This document shows positions 24,918 through 34,370 of a stretch of DNA of 64,000 nt, piece after piece (positions within the stretch are counted from its first letter, which is position 1; each line of letters opens with the position of its first letter). The stretch is from contig JABJEX010000047.1 of the NCBI GenBank assembly GCA_018663035.1, positions 1-64,000 of the forward strand. Direction: 5' to 3'. Origin of the DNA: Porticoccaceae bacterium (lineage in GTDB: Bacteria; Pseudomonadota; Gammaproteobacteria; Pseudomonadales; Porticoccaceae). A program made the translations under genes and the position numbers. The notes below the pieces were generated by a model, which was not told the DNA's origin, ran no database searches, and saw only the letters and a program-made list of their open reading frames with translations.

Positions 24918-24953
24918 AAAAAAAGCCCCGATAATCTCTCATCGGGGCTTTTT
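24918..24953 (-). terminator. Rho-independent, potentially bidirectional terminator downstream of csp
   Basis: aaaaaaaAGCCCCGATaatctctcATCGGGGCTttttt perfect stem flanked by A/T tracts. Confidence 0.88.
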
Positions 24954-24992
24954 AATAATTTTCGTACTGCTATCTAGCGGCAGCGACAGAAA

Positions 24993-25202
24993 TTATTCGG
25001 CGACTACGTTCTCAGCTTGAGCGCCTTTTTGACCTTGAGTAACTTCCATAGTTACTGACTGGCCTTCTTTCAAGGATTTGAAGCCTTCAGCCTGGATTGC
25101 GCTGTGGTGAACAAATACGTCACCGCCGCCTTCCTGCTCAATAAAACCAAAACCTTTGCTGTCGTTGAACCACTTTACAGTGCCAGAAACTCTCTCCGAC
25201 AT
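24993..25202 (-). CDS. Cold-shock domain protein (CspA family)
   Basis: [44 protein letters not shown]; start at second Met of ORF 24993-25214. Confidence 0.96.
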   Translation of the reverse strand: MSERVSGTVKWFNDSKGFGFIEQEGGGDVFVHHSAIQAEGFKSLKEGQSVTMEVTQGQKGAQAENVVAE

Positions 25203-25631
25203 AACTAACCTCACTTAAAATTTGAATACCGTTTAAGGCGTTTAAAATATCCAGCCTCATAACGGGGCTAGCGTATACCAACAAGTGACCAGAATATCTG
25301 TACAGCTGTTGGCACTACTGACTCGGGACTCTGAAAAATTTCAGAACTGACCGGTCAGAATCAAGCAGTGTATTTGTTTTTTGGGGTTTTGGCTAATTTT
25401 GTGTGTTTTTAAATGAAAAAAAATGCCCTTTTGGCGGTTTTTTATCTGTTTTGTCGCAATTTGACCTCAGATTAAGGCCCTCTCTGGCAGAGAGCTTGGT
25501 AACATAGCCGCTCTTTGCAGCGATCCATAATCTAGAAAGTACTGAAAGCAATCAGTGCTATTCTTTATTCAGATGGGCTGTATTACTTTTTTACGCATTA
25601 TATCCAAGCAGATTATTCTCAGGAGACTGCT

Positions 25632-25994
25632 ATGAGTGAACATGTTGCCGAGCCGCAAGCTGAAGTCAAAAGCGACGAGCTTCAGCACAGGAATCTGGCA
25701 CTTTTGGTCTATGTGCTACAAGGACTTGGTTTCTTTGCCGGCGGTATCACCTGTGTTGCGGCTCTGATAGTCAACTATCTCAAAATGAATGAGGTTCGGG
25801 ACACCTGGTTGGAGAGCCACTTTCGGTGGCAGTTAAATACCTTCTGGTACGGACTGCTGTGGACTTTTGTTGCGGCTATGTTCTGGATTGTGCTGCTCGG
25901 TTGGCTTGCTGGCGGAGTGGTAACGCTTTGGTTGATCTATCGGATCGTCAAGGGCGCACTCTACCTCAATGACAACAAGCCAATTATTTTTTAA
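25632..25994 (+). CDS. DUF4870/Tic20-like small membrane protein
   Basis: HRNLALLVYVLQGLGFFAGGITCVAALIVNYLK...WLESHFRWQLNTFWYGLLW...IYRIVKGALYLNDNKPI. Confidence 0.85.
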   Translation: MSEHVAEPQAEVKSDELQHRNLALLVYVLQGLGFFAGGITCVAALIVNYLKMNEVRDTWLESHFRWQLNTFWYGLLWTFVAAMFWIVLLGWLAGGVVTLWLIYRIVKGALYLNDNKPIIF

Positions 25995-26040
25995 TCTGCA
26001 ATAGATTTAATGAGCTAGGCTGGAGCTGCTCAATTAGGGA

Positions 26041-26721
26041 GTGGGAGTATTGAACTACCGTCATATAATCAATGGCGTCGACGCTGAGTTGCCTCTGGGT
26101 AAAGTCGTCTGCGTTGGGCGTAACTATGCTGCTCATGCTGCGGAGCTGAATAATCCTGTGCCCACTGAGCCGGTGCTCTTTATTAAGCCTAGCTCTGCTT
26201 TGGTCAGTCTCGATGAGCCTATCGCGATTCCTAGTCAGTTAGGTGACTGTCATTTTGAAGCTGAGATGAGTATTTTGGTTGGTAGTCCGCTCAGAGCGGG
26301 CTGTTCAGCAGAACAGGCTCGCGCAGCGATTGCCGGCGTTGGGTTGGCGTTGGATTTGACACTGCGAGATCTTCAACAACAGCTTAAAGAAAAGAGTCTA
26401 CCCTGGGAAAAAGCCAAGGCCTTTGACGGTGCATGCCCGATGTCAGAGTGCGTTTCATTAGATCGAGTTGCCGACCTGCAAAACCAAACTATTCAACTCC
26501 GCCAAAACCAACAACTGAGGCAGAACGGTAATACTGCGGATATGCTCACGCCAGTGCTGCCTCTATTAGGTTACATCAGCCAATTTTTTACTCTGTTACC
26601 TGGTGATCTGGTGCTGACTGGGACACCTGCCGGGGTCGGACCTTTGGCCGTAGGCGATGAACTAGAGCTATCACTGTCAAATCTATTGCACTGTCAGACC
26701 CAGGTCACTGCGAGAGTGTAG
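26041..26721 (+). CDS. Fumarylacetoacetate hydrolase family protein
   Basis: VVCVGRNYAAHAAEL; FEAEMSILVG; LTGTPAGVGPLAVGDELEL; GTG 26041 or TTG 26050 start. Confidence 0.93.
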   Translation: MGVLNYRHIINGVDAELPLGKVVCVGRNYAAHAAELNNPVPTEPVLFIKPSSALVSLDEPIAIPSQLGDCHFEAEMSILVGSPLRAGCSAEQARAAIAGVGLALDLTLRDLQQQLKEKSLPWEKAKAFDGACPMSECVSLDRVADLQNQTIQLRQNQQLRQNGNTADMLTPVLPLLGYISQFFTLLPGDLVLTGTPAGVGPLAVGDELELSLSNLLHCQTQVTARV

Positions 26722-26730
26722 GGAGCTATC

Positions 26731-26961
26731 ATGAGCCTTCAGCCGGGAATTTATAAGCATTATAAAGGCAACCTCTATAAGGTTATGGGAGTGGCGCGCC
26801 ACAGTGAAACCGAGGAGCCGCTGGTGGTCTACACAGCCCTCTATGGAGACTTTGGTCTCTGGGTAAGGCCTCTAGAGATGTTTGTAGAAACGGTGCAAAT
26901 CGCTGATCGACAGATTCAGCGATTCGAATTTGTCGAATCTAGCGACGAGGCAAATCTCTGA
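26731..26961 (+). CDS. DUF1653 domain-containing protein
   Basis: GIYKHYKGNLYKVMGVARHSETEEPLVVYTALYGDFGLWVRPLEMF. Confidence 0.9.
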   Translation: MSLQPGIYKHYKGNLYKVMGVARHSETEEPLVVYTALYGDFGLWVRPLEMFVETVQIADRQIQRFEFVESSDEANL

Positions 26962-27377
26962 TGCTTTTTATTACCAACAGCATGGCAATTGCTGATCATG
27001 AGATAGAGTTAACTGCTGTGCGTGCTCAGGGCCCGGGTGGCCAGAATGTCAACAAGGTTTCCACTGCGATTCACCTGCGCTTTGATATCCGATCGTCCTC
27101 GCTGCCAGAGATCTATCAGCAGCGCCTGTTAAAACTCAGTGACCACCGTATTTCGAAAGAGGGTGTGATTATTATTAAGGCGCAGCGCTCGCGGAGTCAG
27201 GACAAGAACCGCAGCGAGGCGCTGCAAAGATTACAGGCGCTGTTGCAATCGGTGACCCGTGATCCCAAGGTGCGCACCCCTACCAAACCCACCCGAGGGT
27301 CACAGCTAAGGCGAATGGATAAAAAAACACAGCAGGGCTTGAAAAAAGTCATGCGCTCTAAACCTAGCATTGACTAG
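26961..27377 (+). CDS. arfB: Alternative ribosome-rescue peptidyl-tRNA hydrolase ArfB
   Basis: ELTAVRAQGPGGQNVNKVSTAIHLRFD GGQ motif; basic C-terminal tail. Confidence 0.93.
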   Translation: MLFITNSMAIADHEIELTAVRAQGPGGQNVNKVSTAIHLRFDIRSSSLPEIYQQRLLKLSDHRISKEGVIIIKAQRSRSQDKNRSEALQRLQALLQSVTRDPKVRTPTKPTRGSQLRRMDKKTQQGLKKVMRSKPSID

Positions 27378-27396
27378 CAGGATCCTAAAGTAGCCC

Positions 27397-28401
27397 ATGA
27401 CAGAGACCAGCAAGCACCCCTTCGATATTTTGACTCCCGACCTACTTATTGACGCGGTTGAGGCTCAGGGGTTTATCTCTGATGGCAGATTTATTGTTTT
27501 AAATAGCTACGAAAATCGCGTGTATCAAATAGGCATCGAAGACCAGACGCCAATGATCGCCAAATTTTACCGACCGGGGCGCTGGACTGACCAGCAGATT
27601 CAAGAGGAGCACGATTTTTGCTTTGATCTTCAAGAGCAGGAATTGCCCGTTGTCTGCCCCTGGCGCAATGCTGAGGGAAAGTCGTTTTTCCACTACGCTG
27701 GTTTCTGTGTTGCCCTGTATCCACGCAAAGGCGGCCATGCCCCTGAGCTAGACAATCTTGATAATTTATTTATCCTCGGGCGCCTGCTTGGACGTTTTCA
27801 CGCCATCGGAGCTACAAGGCCTTTTAAGGCTAGGCCAACGTTGAATGTCGAATCATTTGGCCGGCGATCGTTTCAGCTGATCAGCGAGCAGTTTATCCCA
27901 GCCGAGCTGGGTGCTGCATACAACTCCCTGGCTGAAGATCTCTTGAAAAAGATTGACCAGATCCTGACCGACTACGGGCCTATTAACAATATTAGAGTTC
28001 ATGGCGATTGCCATTCAGGCAATATTTTATGGCGCGATGAAAACCCACATTTTGTAGATTTCGACGATGCGAGAATGGCGCCCGCAGTGCAGGATTTATG
28101 GATGTTGCTGTCTGGTGACCGCCATGATCAAACATTGCAGATGGCTGAATTAATCGAAGGATACAATGAGTTCCATCTGTTTGATTACCGCGAATTACAG
28201 CTGATCGAGGTGCTGCGCACATTGAGGATTATGCATCACAGTGCTTGGATTGCTCGTCGTTGGGGTGACCCTGCTTTTCCGCGAGCCTTTTCTTGGTTTG
28301 ATTCCCCCAGATACTGGAGCGAGCATATTTTGATGTTGAGAGAGCAGTTGGCGGCACTCAATGAGCCGCCACTGCAAGTCAGACCTACCAGCTATAACTA
28401 A
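27397..28401 (+). CDS. srkA: Stress-response serine/threonine kinase SrkA (YihE)
   Basis: FDILTPDLLIDAVEAQGF; VHGDCHSGNILWRDENPHFVDFDDARMAPAVQDLWMLLSG. Confidence 0.95.
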   Translation: MTETSKHPFDILTPDLLIDAVEAQGFISDGRFIVLNSYENRVYQIGIEDQTPMIAKFYRPGRWTDQQIQEEHDFCFDLQEQELPVVCPWRNAEGKSFFHYAGFCVALYPRKGGHAPELDNLDNLFILGRLLGRFHAIGATRPFKARPTLNVESFGRRSFQLISEQFIPAELGAAYNSLAEDLLKKIDQILTDYGPINNIRVHGDCHSGNILWRDENPHFVDFDDARMAPAVQDLWMLLSGDRHDQTLQMAELIEGYNEFHLFDYRELQLIEVLRTLRIMHHSAWIARRWGDPAFPRAFSWFDSPRYWSEHILMLREQLAALNEPPLQVRPTSYN

Positions 28402-29281
28402 CTCCAACAGTAAACTGGCTATCACTGGGGTCTTTGCCGGCGACAGGTTGGTTGTCATAGATCCATTCAAATTTAAGTTCGGTGAAAATATTGTTGACCA
28501 ATGGGGCTTTGAGGCCGACGTCAGCGCTGATTTCAGAATCACTCATATCTGATAACGAGACCCTTAGATAATGAGTATGAAACAGTTCCAACTGGTCGGT
28601 CAGCATCTGTCGATAATTGGCACCCCAGCTCCAGGTCAATCGGTTATCAGAGGTCTGATCCTGAAAGTCTTCGTTGACCCACACTAGACCTGTTTCAGCA
28701 GATAGAGCGCCAGTCTCAGTATCCCAGAACTGGCGACCTAGGGCGCTACCTATAGAGTAATATTGGTCAATGGCACGATTATCGTTGGCGCCAAAGGCAG
28801 CGCCTGTTTTTAAAAACCACTGTTCTTGGAAAAACCAGTCAAGGCTGTAATTTATACTGTACTCTTCATTGGCCGCAGAATTGTTCAGGCTGTGGCTTTC
28901 GAAGTTTATTCCTGAGCCATGACGAAAGTCACCTTCCCGCCATTCCACACTGGATTCGAAATCCCAGTCCTCACGCTCTTCATTGCCGCTGGCATAGGCG
29001 CCGGTCAATGATAGGTCGCCACTGTAGGTGTCTGCGAACCTTGCCGTTTCAACAACTGTTTGGTCGGGTTCTTCGATAGGGCTACCGTTGATGCTGGCGA
29101 TCTTATCCAGAGGAATTGGCAGCGCTCCGAAATTATCTGACTGCCAGATTAGCTGGTGTTCAGAGCGTTCGACCAGGCTGCCCTGAAGGATGTCGCCATT
29201 GCGTAATATCAGCTCGTCTGCACAGAGATTGGATGTTGCGATGATTAGAATAAAAAGCGATCTGCCAAGTCTGTACTGCAT
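28385..29281 (-). CDS. DUF481 family outer-membrane beta-barrel protein (YdiY-like)
   Basis: Signal peptide; [34 protein letters not shown]; aromatic terminal residue W; 3' end overlaps srkA. Confidence 0.87.
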   Translation of the reverse strand: MQYRLGRSLFILIIATSNLCADELILRNGDILQGSLVERSEHQLIWQSDNFGALPIPLDKIASINGSPIEEPDQTVVETARFADTYSGDLSLTGAYASGNEEREDWDFESSVEWREGDFRHGSGINFESHSLNNSAANEEYSINYSLDWFFQEQWFLKTGAAFGANDNRAIDQYYSIGSALGRQFWDTETGALSAETGLVWVNEDFQDQTSDNRLTWSWGANYRQMLTDQLELFHTHYLRVSLSDMSDSEISADVGLKAPLVNNIFTELKFEWIYDNQPVAGKDPSDSQFTVGVSYSW

Positions 29282-29437
29282 GGATACCTCGTATGGTTAG
29301 AAGGGTCTGGATCTACTCTAGGGCGGGTATTTTACAGATTTCAGCTGTACGGTCATTGGTTAGTTAAAATAACTTTATCTTTGAGCAGTTTCATCAGTAG
29401 AATGACCGTCGCAAATGATCAGGCTAAGGAGAACATA

Positions 29438-29827
29438 ATGAGCGATTTACCTACAGAGTTAAAATATGCCAACAGCCATGAGTGGGCTAGGGTAGAGAGT
29501 GATGGCACTGTAGTGATTGGTATCACTGACCATGCTCAGGAAGCCTTGGGTGATGTGGTCTATATTGAGTTGCCGGAAGTTGGTGCCGAAGTTGATGCCG
29601 GCTCTGAGGTTGCCGTTGTTGAATCTGTAAAAGCGGCTTCGGATATTTATTCACCGGTAAGTGGAGAGGTTGTTGAAATTAACCCAGTTCTGGAAGATGA
29701 ACCTGAAACAGTCAATCACAGCCCCTATGCAGACGGCTGGATGTTCCGGGTCAAGATCACAGATCAGGGTGAGCTGGATGAGATGCTTGATGCTGATGGT
29801 TATCAGGCTGCTATCGAAGAGTCCTAA
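29438..29827 (+). CDS. gcvH: Glycine cleavage system H protein
   Basis: [49 protein letters not shown]; lipoyl-Lys [18 protein letters not shown]. Confidence 0.97.
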   Translation: MSDLPTELKYANSHEWARVESDGTVVIGITDHAQEALGDVVYIELPEVGAEVDAGSEVAVVESVKAASDIYSPVSGEVVEINPVLEDEPETVNHSPYADGWMFRVKITDQGELDEMLDADGYQAAIEES

Positions 29828-29847
29828 ATTAAGCGCAGATATCCCAG

Positions 29848-29874
29848 AGCCTCGGCAGTTGTCGGGGCTTTTTT
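29848..29874 (+). terminator. Rho-independent terminator of gcvH
   Basis: AGCCTCGGcagttgTCGGGGCT followed by tttttt. Confidence 0.75.
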
Positions 29875-29896
29875 ATGCGCGTACTGATACTTAAAG

Positions 29897-30553
29897 CTAG
29901 TCCCGGAGAGAGATAACGCTCCAGCCTCTTTTGGCTGCTTCGTCCTGAAGTGCTGGGTCAGGGTCCACGGCGATCGGATCACTGACTTGTAAAAGCAGCG
30001 GCAGGTCGTTGATCGAGTCAGTGTAGAAATAGCTGCGCGCTGGTTGCCCACCGTTTTCCGCCAGCCATTGGTTATAGCGTACAACCTTGCCGTCTTTATA
30101 GGTGGGTGTTCCGACAACCTCTCCGGTATATCGACCCTCTATCATCTCTGGGTCCGTTGCTAGGATGTCCTGAATACCCAAGGACTGACAGATTGGCTCA
30201 ACAATAAAGCGGTTGGTCGACGTAATAATTAGCAGTTGGTCGCCGGCCTGCCTGTGCTTTTCAACAAGTTGAGTGGCCTTTTCAAGACGCATGGGAGCGA
30301 TAACGGTGTGCATAAATTCTTGATGTAACTCCGCCAGTTCGGCGCTGGCAATAGCAGCTAAGGGAGCCAGAGAAAATTTTAAATAGGCATGAATGTCGAG
30401 ACAGCCAGCCTCATAGTCCGCATAGAAGCGGTCATTCATGGCGCGATAATGCGTACTGTCTACGCGGTTTTTGCTGACTAGAAACTCGCCCCAGCCATGG
30501 TCGCTATCGCCTGCTATCAAAGTGTTATCCAGATCAAAAATAGCTAGCGCCAT
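29897..30553 (-). CDS. HAD-IB family hydrolase (SerB-like)
   Basis: MALAIFDLDNTLIAGDSDHGWGEFL; ITSTNRFIVEPI; YFYTDSINDLPLL. Confidence 0.9.
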   Translation of the reverse strand: MALAIFDLDNTLIAGDSDHGWGEFLVSKNRVDSTHYRAMNDRFYADYEAGCLDIHAYLKFSLAPLAAIASAELAELHQEFMHTVIAPMRLEKATQLVEKHRQAGDQLLIITSTNRFIVEPICQSLGIQDILATDPEMIEGRYTGEVVGTPTYKDGKVVRYNQWLAENGGQPARSYFYTDSINDLPLLLQVSDPIAVDPDPALQDEAAKRGWSVISLRD

Positions 30554-30699
30554 GAAGAATTTCTCGGTTGGTTAAAAACAGTGATTGTGGCTGATCAAGG
30601 ATAGCGATGATGAAACAGAGCCTCAAGAGAAAATTGCTGGTCTCGCAAGACTGTGGAACAATGGGTCAACTTTACTAGCGCTTAAAAAGGATATACCAC

Positions 30700-31197
30700 G
30701 TGGTCGATAAGGACGGGTTCCGCTCCAATGTTGCTATTGTTATTGGCGATGGCCATGGCAAGGTATTCTGGGCTAAAAGATTGGGTCAGAACGCCTGGCA
30801 ATTCCCTCAGGGTGGCGTGAATCTCGGCGAGTCTGCCGAGCAGGCCCTATATCGAGAGCTGTACGAAGAGGTTGGCTTGGAGTCAACCGACGTTAAAATT
30901 ATCCAGCGCACCAAGCGATGGCTGCGCTATCAGATTCCGGTACAGATGCAGCGTAAAAATTCGCTACCTCTATGCATTGGTCAAAAGCAGAAATGGTTCT
31001 ACTTACAGCTTACTGGAGATAGCTCTAAAGTCTGCTTTAATACCACAGGGACGCCAGAGTTCGATGGTTGGGAGTGGGTAAATTATTGGTACCCCATAGA
31101 CTCTGTGGTCTCGTTTAAGCGCAATGTCTATCGCAATGCACTGATGGAGTTTGCAGGCGCCAATGCGCGTTTTGAAAAGCTCAGCCAAGGACGCTAA
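30700..31197 (+). CDS. rppH: RNA pyrophosphohydrolase
   Basis: VDKDGFRSNVAIVIGDGHGKVFWAKRLGQNAWQFPQGGVNLGESAEQALYRELYEEVGL Nudix; GTG start. Confidence 0.96.
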   Translation: MVDKDGFRSNVAIVIGDGHGKVFWAKRLGQNAWQFPQGGVNLGESAEQALYRELYEEVGLESTDVKIIQRTKRWLRYQIPVQMQRKNSLPLCIGQKQKWFYLQLTGDSSKVCFNTTGTPEFDGWEWVNYWYPIDSVVSFKRNVYRNALMEFAGANARFEKLSQGR

Positions 31198-31203
31198 CTA
31201 ACT

Positions 31204-33501
31204 ATGCTCAGCTCTCTGAGGTCCATAGTACAGGAGGTCAATAGCGCTCGCAGCCTACCTCAGGTACTTACCATTATCGTCAAAGAGGTACGCGCCGCCA
31301 TGCAGGCGGGTGTTTGCTCGGTGTATCTGTTTGATGAAACTGATCAGCGCTATGTGCTGATGGCCACCGAGGGCCTGCGCGAAGAATCTATTGGCAAGGT
31401 TCGGTTAGCCATGCGCGAAGGTCTTGTGGGCTTGGTGGCGGCCAAAGAAGAGCCGCTGAATCTTGAGGATGCAGATCAGCATCCTAACTTTGCCTACTTT
31501 GAAGAAACCGGTGAGGCACCTTTCCACTCTTTTCTCGGGGTTCCCATTATTCACCACAGAAAGGTACTGGGGGTGCTGGTATTACAGCAGCAGACTCAGC
31601 GCCGCTTCGCCTCGGAAGAAGAGGCCTTTGTGGTTACAGTTTGCGCTCAGTTATCTGGTGCTATTGCCCATGCTGAGGCGACAGGCGCTCTGCGTAAACT
31701 GGCTTCCGCAGGCCGCGGTAAAAGCCGAGAGGCAACTTTCCGCGGTATCCCCAGTTCTCCTGGTGTAGGCATTGGGCGCGTGGTTTTAGTGGCGTCAAAT
31801 ACTGATTTGGCATCCGTGCCCGAGCGCTTTACTCAAAATGCTCCCGCCGAGGTGGAGATATTTCGCAAGGCGCTAGCGGCCGTAAAAAAAGATATGCGCA
31901 AATTGGGCAGTGGTCTTGAGGACAAGCTGAGCTCTGAGGAGCTAGCGCTGTTTGATGTTTATATCCGCATGCTGGACGATAGTTCTCTGGGGGGAGAGGT
32001 AATCGCTGCTATCACTGCGGGGCAGACCGCGCAGAGCGCATGGAGTTCGGTGATTCTCAAGCACGTCCGCACATTTAATCAGATGGAAGACCCATACCTT
32101 CGTGAGCGCGCTGCAGACGTCAATGACCTAGGTAAGAGAGTGCTGGCTTATCTGCAAACCAGTCATAAAAAAGAACAGCCTATCCCGCGACGTATCGTGC
32201 TGGTGGGCGAAGACCTTTCAGCAACAGCGCTAGCGGATATTCCGGTCAATCGACTGGTAGGAATTATCTCCCTCAGAGGTTCCAGTAATTCCCACATGGC
32301 AATTGTTGGTCGTGCGCTTGGAATCCCCACTGTTATGGGAGCTATTGACCTGCCCTGGGCTGAGTTAGATGGCCAGGAACTTATTGTGGACGGCTTTACC
32401 GGCGATGTGATCAGCAGTGCTACCAGAACTCTGCGTCGCTCCTATTTGCAGCGCCAGCGCGAGGAAAAAATTCTCAATCAGGATCTTGAGAAACTCCGCG
32501 ATGTTCCCTGCGTCACGCCGGATGGCTTTGCTTTTTCACTCTGGGTCAATACAGGTTTGCGTCAAGATACGATGATGTCTCTGCGCAGTGGCGCGGCGGC
32601 AGTGGGGCTGTTTCGCACTGAGATGCCCTTTCTAATGCGCTCAAGTTTTCCAACAGAAGACGAACAGGTAGCAATTTACCGTGAGCAGCTAGAGGCCTTT
32701 GCACCGCGCCCGGTTACCATGAGAACTCTGGATATAGGTGGTGATAAAGACTTGCCCTATTTCCCCATAGAGGAAGAAAACCCCTTTTTAGGCTGGCGTG
32801 GTATTCGCATCTCACTTGACCACCCGGAAATTTTTCTGGTCCAGATTCGCGCCTTGCTGCGCGCCAGTCAAGGATCCAATAATCTGCGCATTATGCTGCC
32901 AATGATCAGCAACTTGCCGGAGCTAGATCAGGCTCTTAAATTAATTGATCGCGCCTACAGGGAGCTGACCTTAGAGGAGGGTTATCAGATTCAGCGTCCG
33001 CCGCTAGGCGCTATGATCGAGGTTCCAGCAGCAGTTTATCAGGTTAAAGAGATTGCTAAGAGAGTTGATTTTCTCTCTGTGGGTACCAATGATCTGACTC
33101 AGTATCTACTGGCTGTTGATCGCAATAATCAGCGAGTAGCAGGCCTTTATCACACATTACACCCAGCTGTATTACGAGCGCTTAAAGTGATTTATGATCA
33201 GGCTTCCTCGGTCAACTGCCAGCTCAGCGTCTGCGGTGAAATGGCGGGAGATCCTCTGTGTGCAGTGGTATTAATGGGCATGGGTTATGAGAATCTCTCC
33301 ATGAGTGCCAGTACCCTACTGCGGGTGAAATCTATGCTGCTCAACACCAGCCGCCAAGATGCCAGCAGAATTGTAAAGCGAGCGCTGCGGCTTTCGGATG
33401 CGGAGTCTATAGCACAGTTTATTTCTGCCTCATTAAAGCAACCTGAGGTGGTGAAATTGATTCGATCCTCGTCGACCAATCAGCGCTCGACGATGCGATA
33501 G
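31204..33501 (+). CDS. ptsP: Phosphoenolpyruvate-protein phosphotransferase PtsP (EI-Ntr, GAF domain)
   Basis: N-terminal GAF; RGSSNSHMAIVGRALGIPTVMG His-active site; RTLDIGGDKDLPYF; FLSVGTNDLTQYLLAVDRNN. Confidence 0.96.
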   Translation: MLSSLRSIVQEVNSARSLPQVLTIIVKEVRAAMQAGVCSVYLFDETDQRYVLMATEGLREESIGKVRLAMREGLVGLVAAKEEPLNLEDADQHPNFAYFEETGEAPFHSFLGVPIIHHRKVLGVLVLQQQTQRRFASEEEAFVVTVCAQLSGAIAHAEATGALRKLASAGRGKSREATFRGIPSSPGVGIGRVVLVASNTDLASVPERFTQNAPAEVEIFRKALAAVKKDMRKLGSGLEDKLSSEELALFDVYIRMLDDSSLGGEVIAAITAGQTAQSAWSSVILKHVRTFNQMEDPYLRERAADVNDLGKRVLAYLQTSHKKEQPIPRRIVLVGEDLSATALADIPVNRLVGIISLRGSSNSHMAIVGRALGIPTVMGAIDLPWAELDGQELIVDGFTGDVISSATRTLRRSYLQRQREEKILNQDLEKLRDVPCVTPDGFAFSLWVNTGLRQDTMMSLRSGAAAVGLFRTEMPFLMRSSFPTEDEQVAIYREQLEAFAPRPVTMRTLDIGGDKDLPYFPIEEENPFLGWRGIRISLDHPEIFLVQIRALLRASQGSNNLRIMLPMISNLPELDQALKLIDRAYRELTLEEGYQIQRPPLGAMIEVPAAVYQVKEIAKRVDFLSVGTNDLTQYLLAVDRNNQRVAGLYHTLHPAVLRALKVIYDQASSVNCQLSVCGEMAGDPLCAVVLMGMGYENLSMSASTLLRVKSMLLNTSRQDASRIVKRALRLSDAESIAQFISASLKQPEVVKLIRSSSTNQRSTMR

Positions 33502-34265
33502 TTAAATACCTGTGAGCCCAGTACGGCCCCTGCCTCATGGGTGGTTTCCATTGCTGCCACCTGAGCTGATGCAGAGATAACTATGGCTGCTGATGCTCTG
33601 GTGCCATAGCCTTCAGCAACAATAAATGGCGACGACAGCAACTCCTCCCAGTCTTCCGACAGTCCAGTTTTTGGCAATAGCTTTCGCGCATAGGTCTTTT
33701 GCACAGACAGGGTCGCGATAAGCTCCGGTAGCTGTGTGGCGCCTATGTCGGGACGATCAATCGCAGCGCATAAGGTCTGACGTGCATGGTCGACCTTGGG
33801 CCAGGGGCTGTCTAAGTTGTTGTTGCTCAGCGCATAGACACCGGGCGCTAAATTCTTGGGAGGCTGGTTTTGGTAATTGTTCCAGTAAACCAGCGTTTGC
33901 CCGTCGTAGAGAAGTAGATTAAAACCTGCATAGCCAGCTGCACTGGCAGCGATGCTTTGGACCCAGTTTTCAGAGCTCTGTGTCGAGCATAAAAAATCGC
34001 AGACCAGATTTCCTCGCGACAGAGGCTTGGTTTCTAACTCGCCATTCTCTGGAATATAGCGATAGTTAGTCACTGCGGCAAAGCGACCATTGCGGGATAG
34101 GCCCATCCAGGTTCCTCCAGCTTGCAGATCCTTGCCGGCAAGTATTGGGGCGTCTTCCCACCAATGCATAGCCAATGTAGGGCGCGGATAAAACTCATCA
34201 CGATTAGAGGTGACGATCAGCGGCGCATCTGGATGGGTTTGAAAGGCAATTGCAAGTAAGCACAT
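33480..34265 (-). CDS. NRDE family protein (TANGO2-like)
   Basis: MCLLAIAFQTHPDAPLIVTSNRDEFYPRPTLAMHWW...GTWMGLSRNGRFAAVTNYR. Confidence 0.9.
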   Translation of the reverse strand: MCLLAIAFQTHPDAPLIVTSNRDEFYPRPTLAMHWWEDAPILAGKDLQAGGTWMGLSRNGRFAAVTNYRYIPENGELETKPLSRGNLVCDFLCSTQSSENWVQSIAASAAGYAGFNLLLYDGQTLVYWNNYQNQPPKNLAPGVYALSNNNLDSPWPKVDHARQTLCAAIDRPDIGATQLPELIATLSVQKTYARKLLPKTGLSEDWEELLSSPFIVAEGYGTRASAAIVISASAQVAAMETTHEAGAVLGSQVFNYRIVER

Positions 34266-34307
34266 GTATCGCAGTGTAACTTTTTCTCCTTGAGAACGAC
34301 ATCCTGC

Positions 34308-34337
34308 TTGGCGCATAGCCTTAGAACCCGCTATGAT
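34308..34337 (+). promoter_or_regulatory. Putative sigma70 promoter of lgt
   Basis: TTGGCG (34308-34313), 18-bp spacer, TATGAT (34332-34337). Confidence 0.45.
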
Positions 34338-34370
34338 CTGCCCTCAAATAGAGATGGAGTACAGACCGTC

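Noticed and set aside
25430-25455. Possible terminator hairpin tgcccttttggcggtttttt
   Set aside because: Only about 3-4 strong base pairs with a mismatch; insufficient stem.
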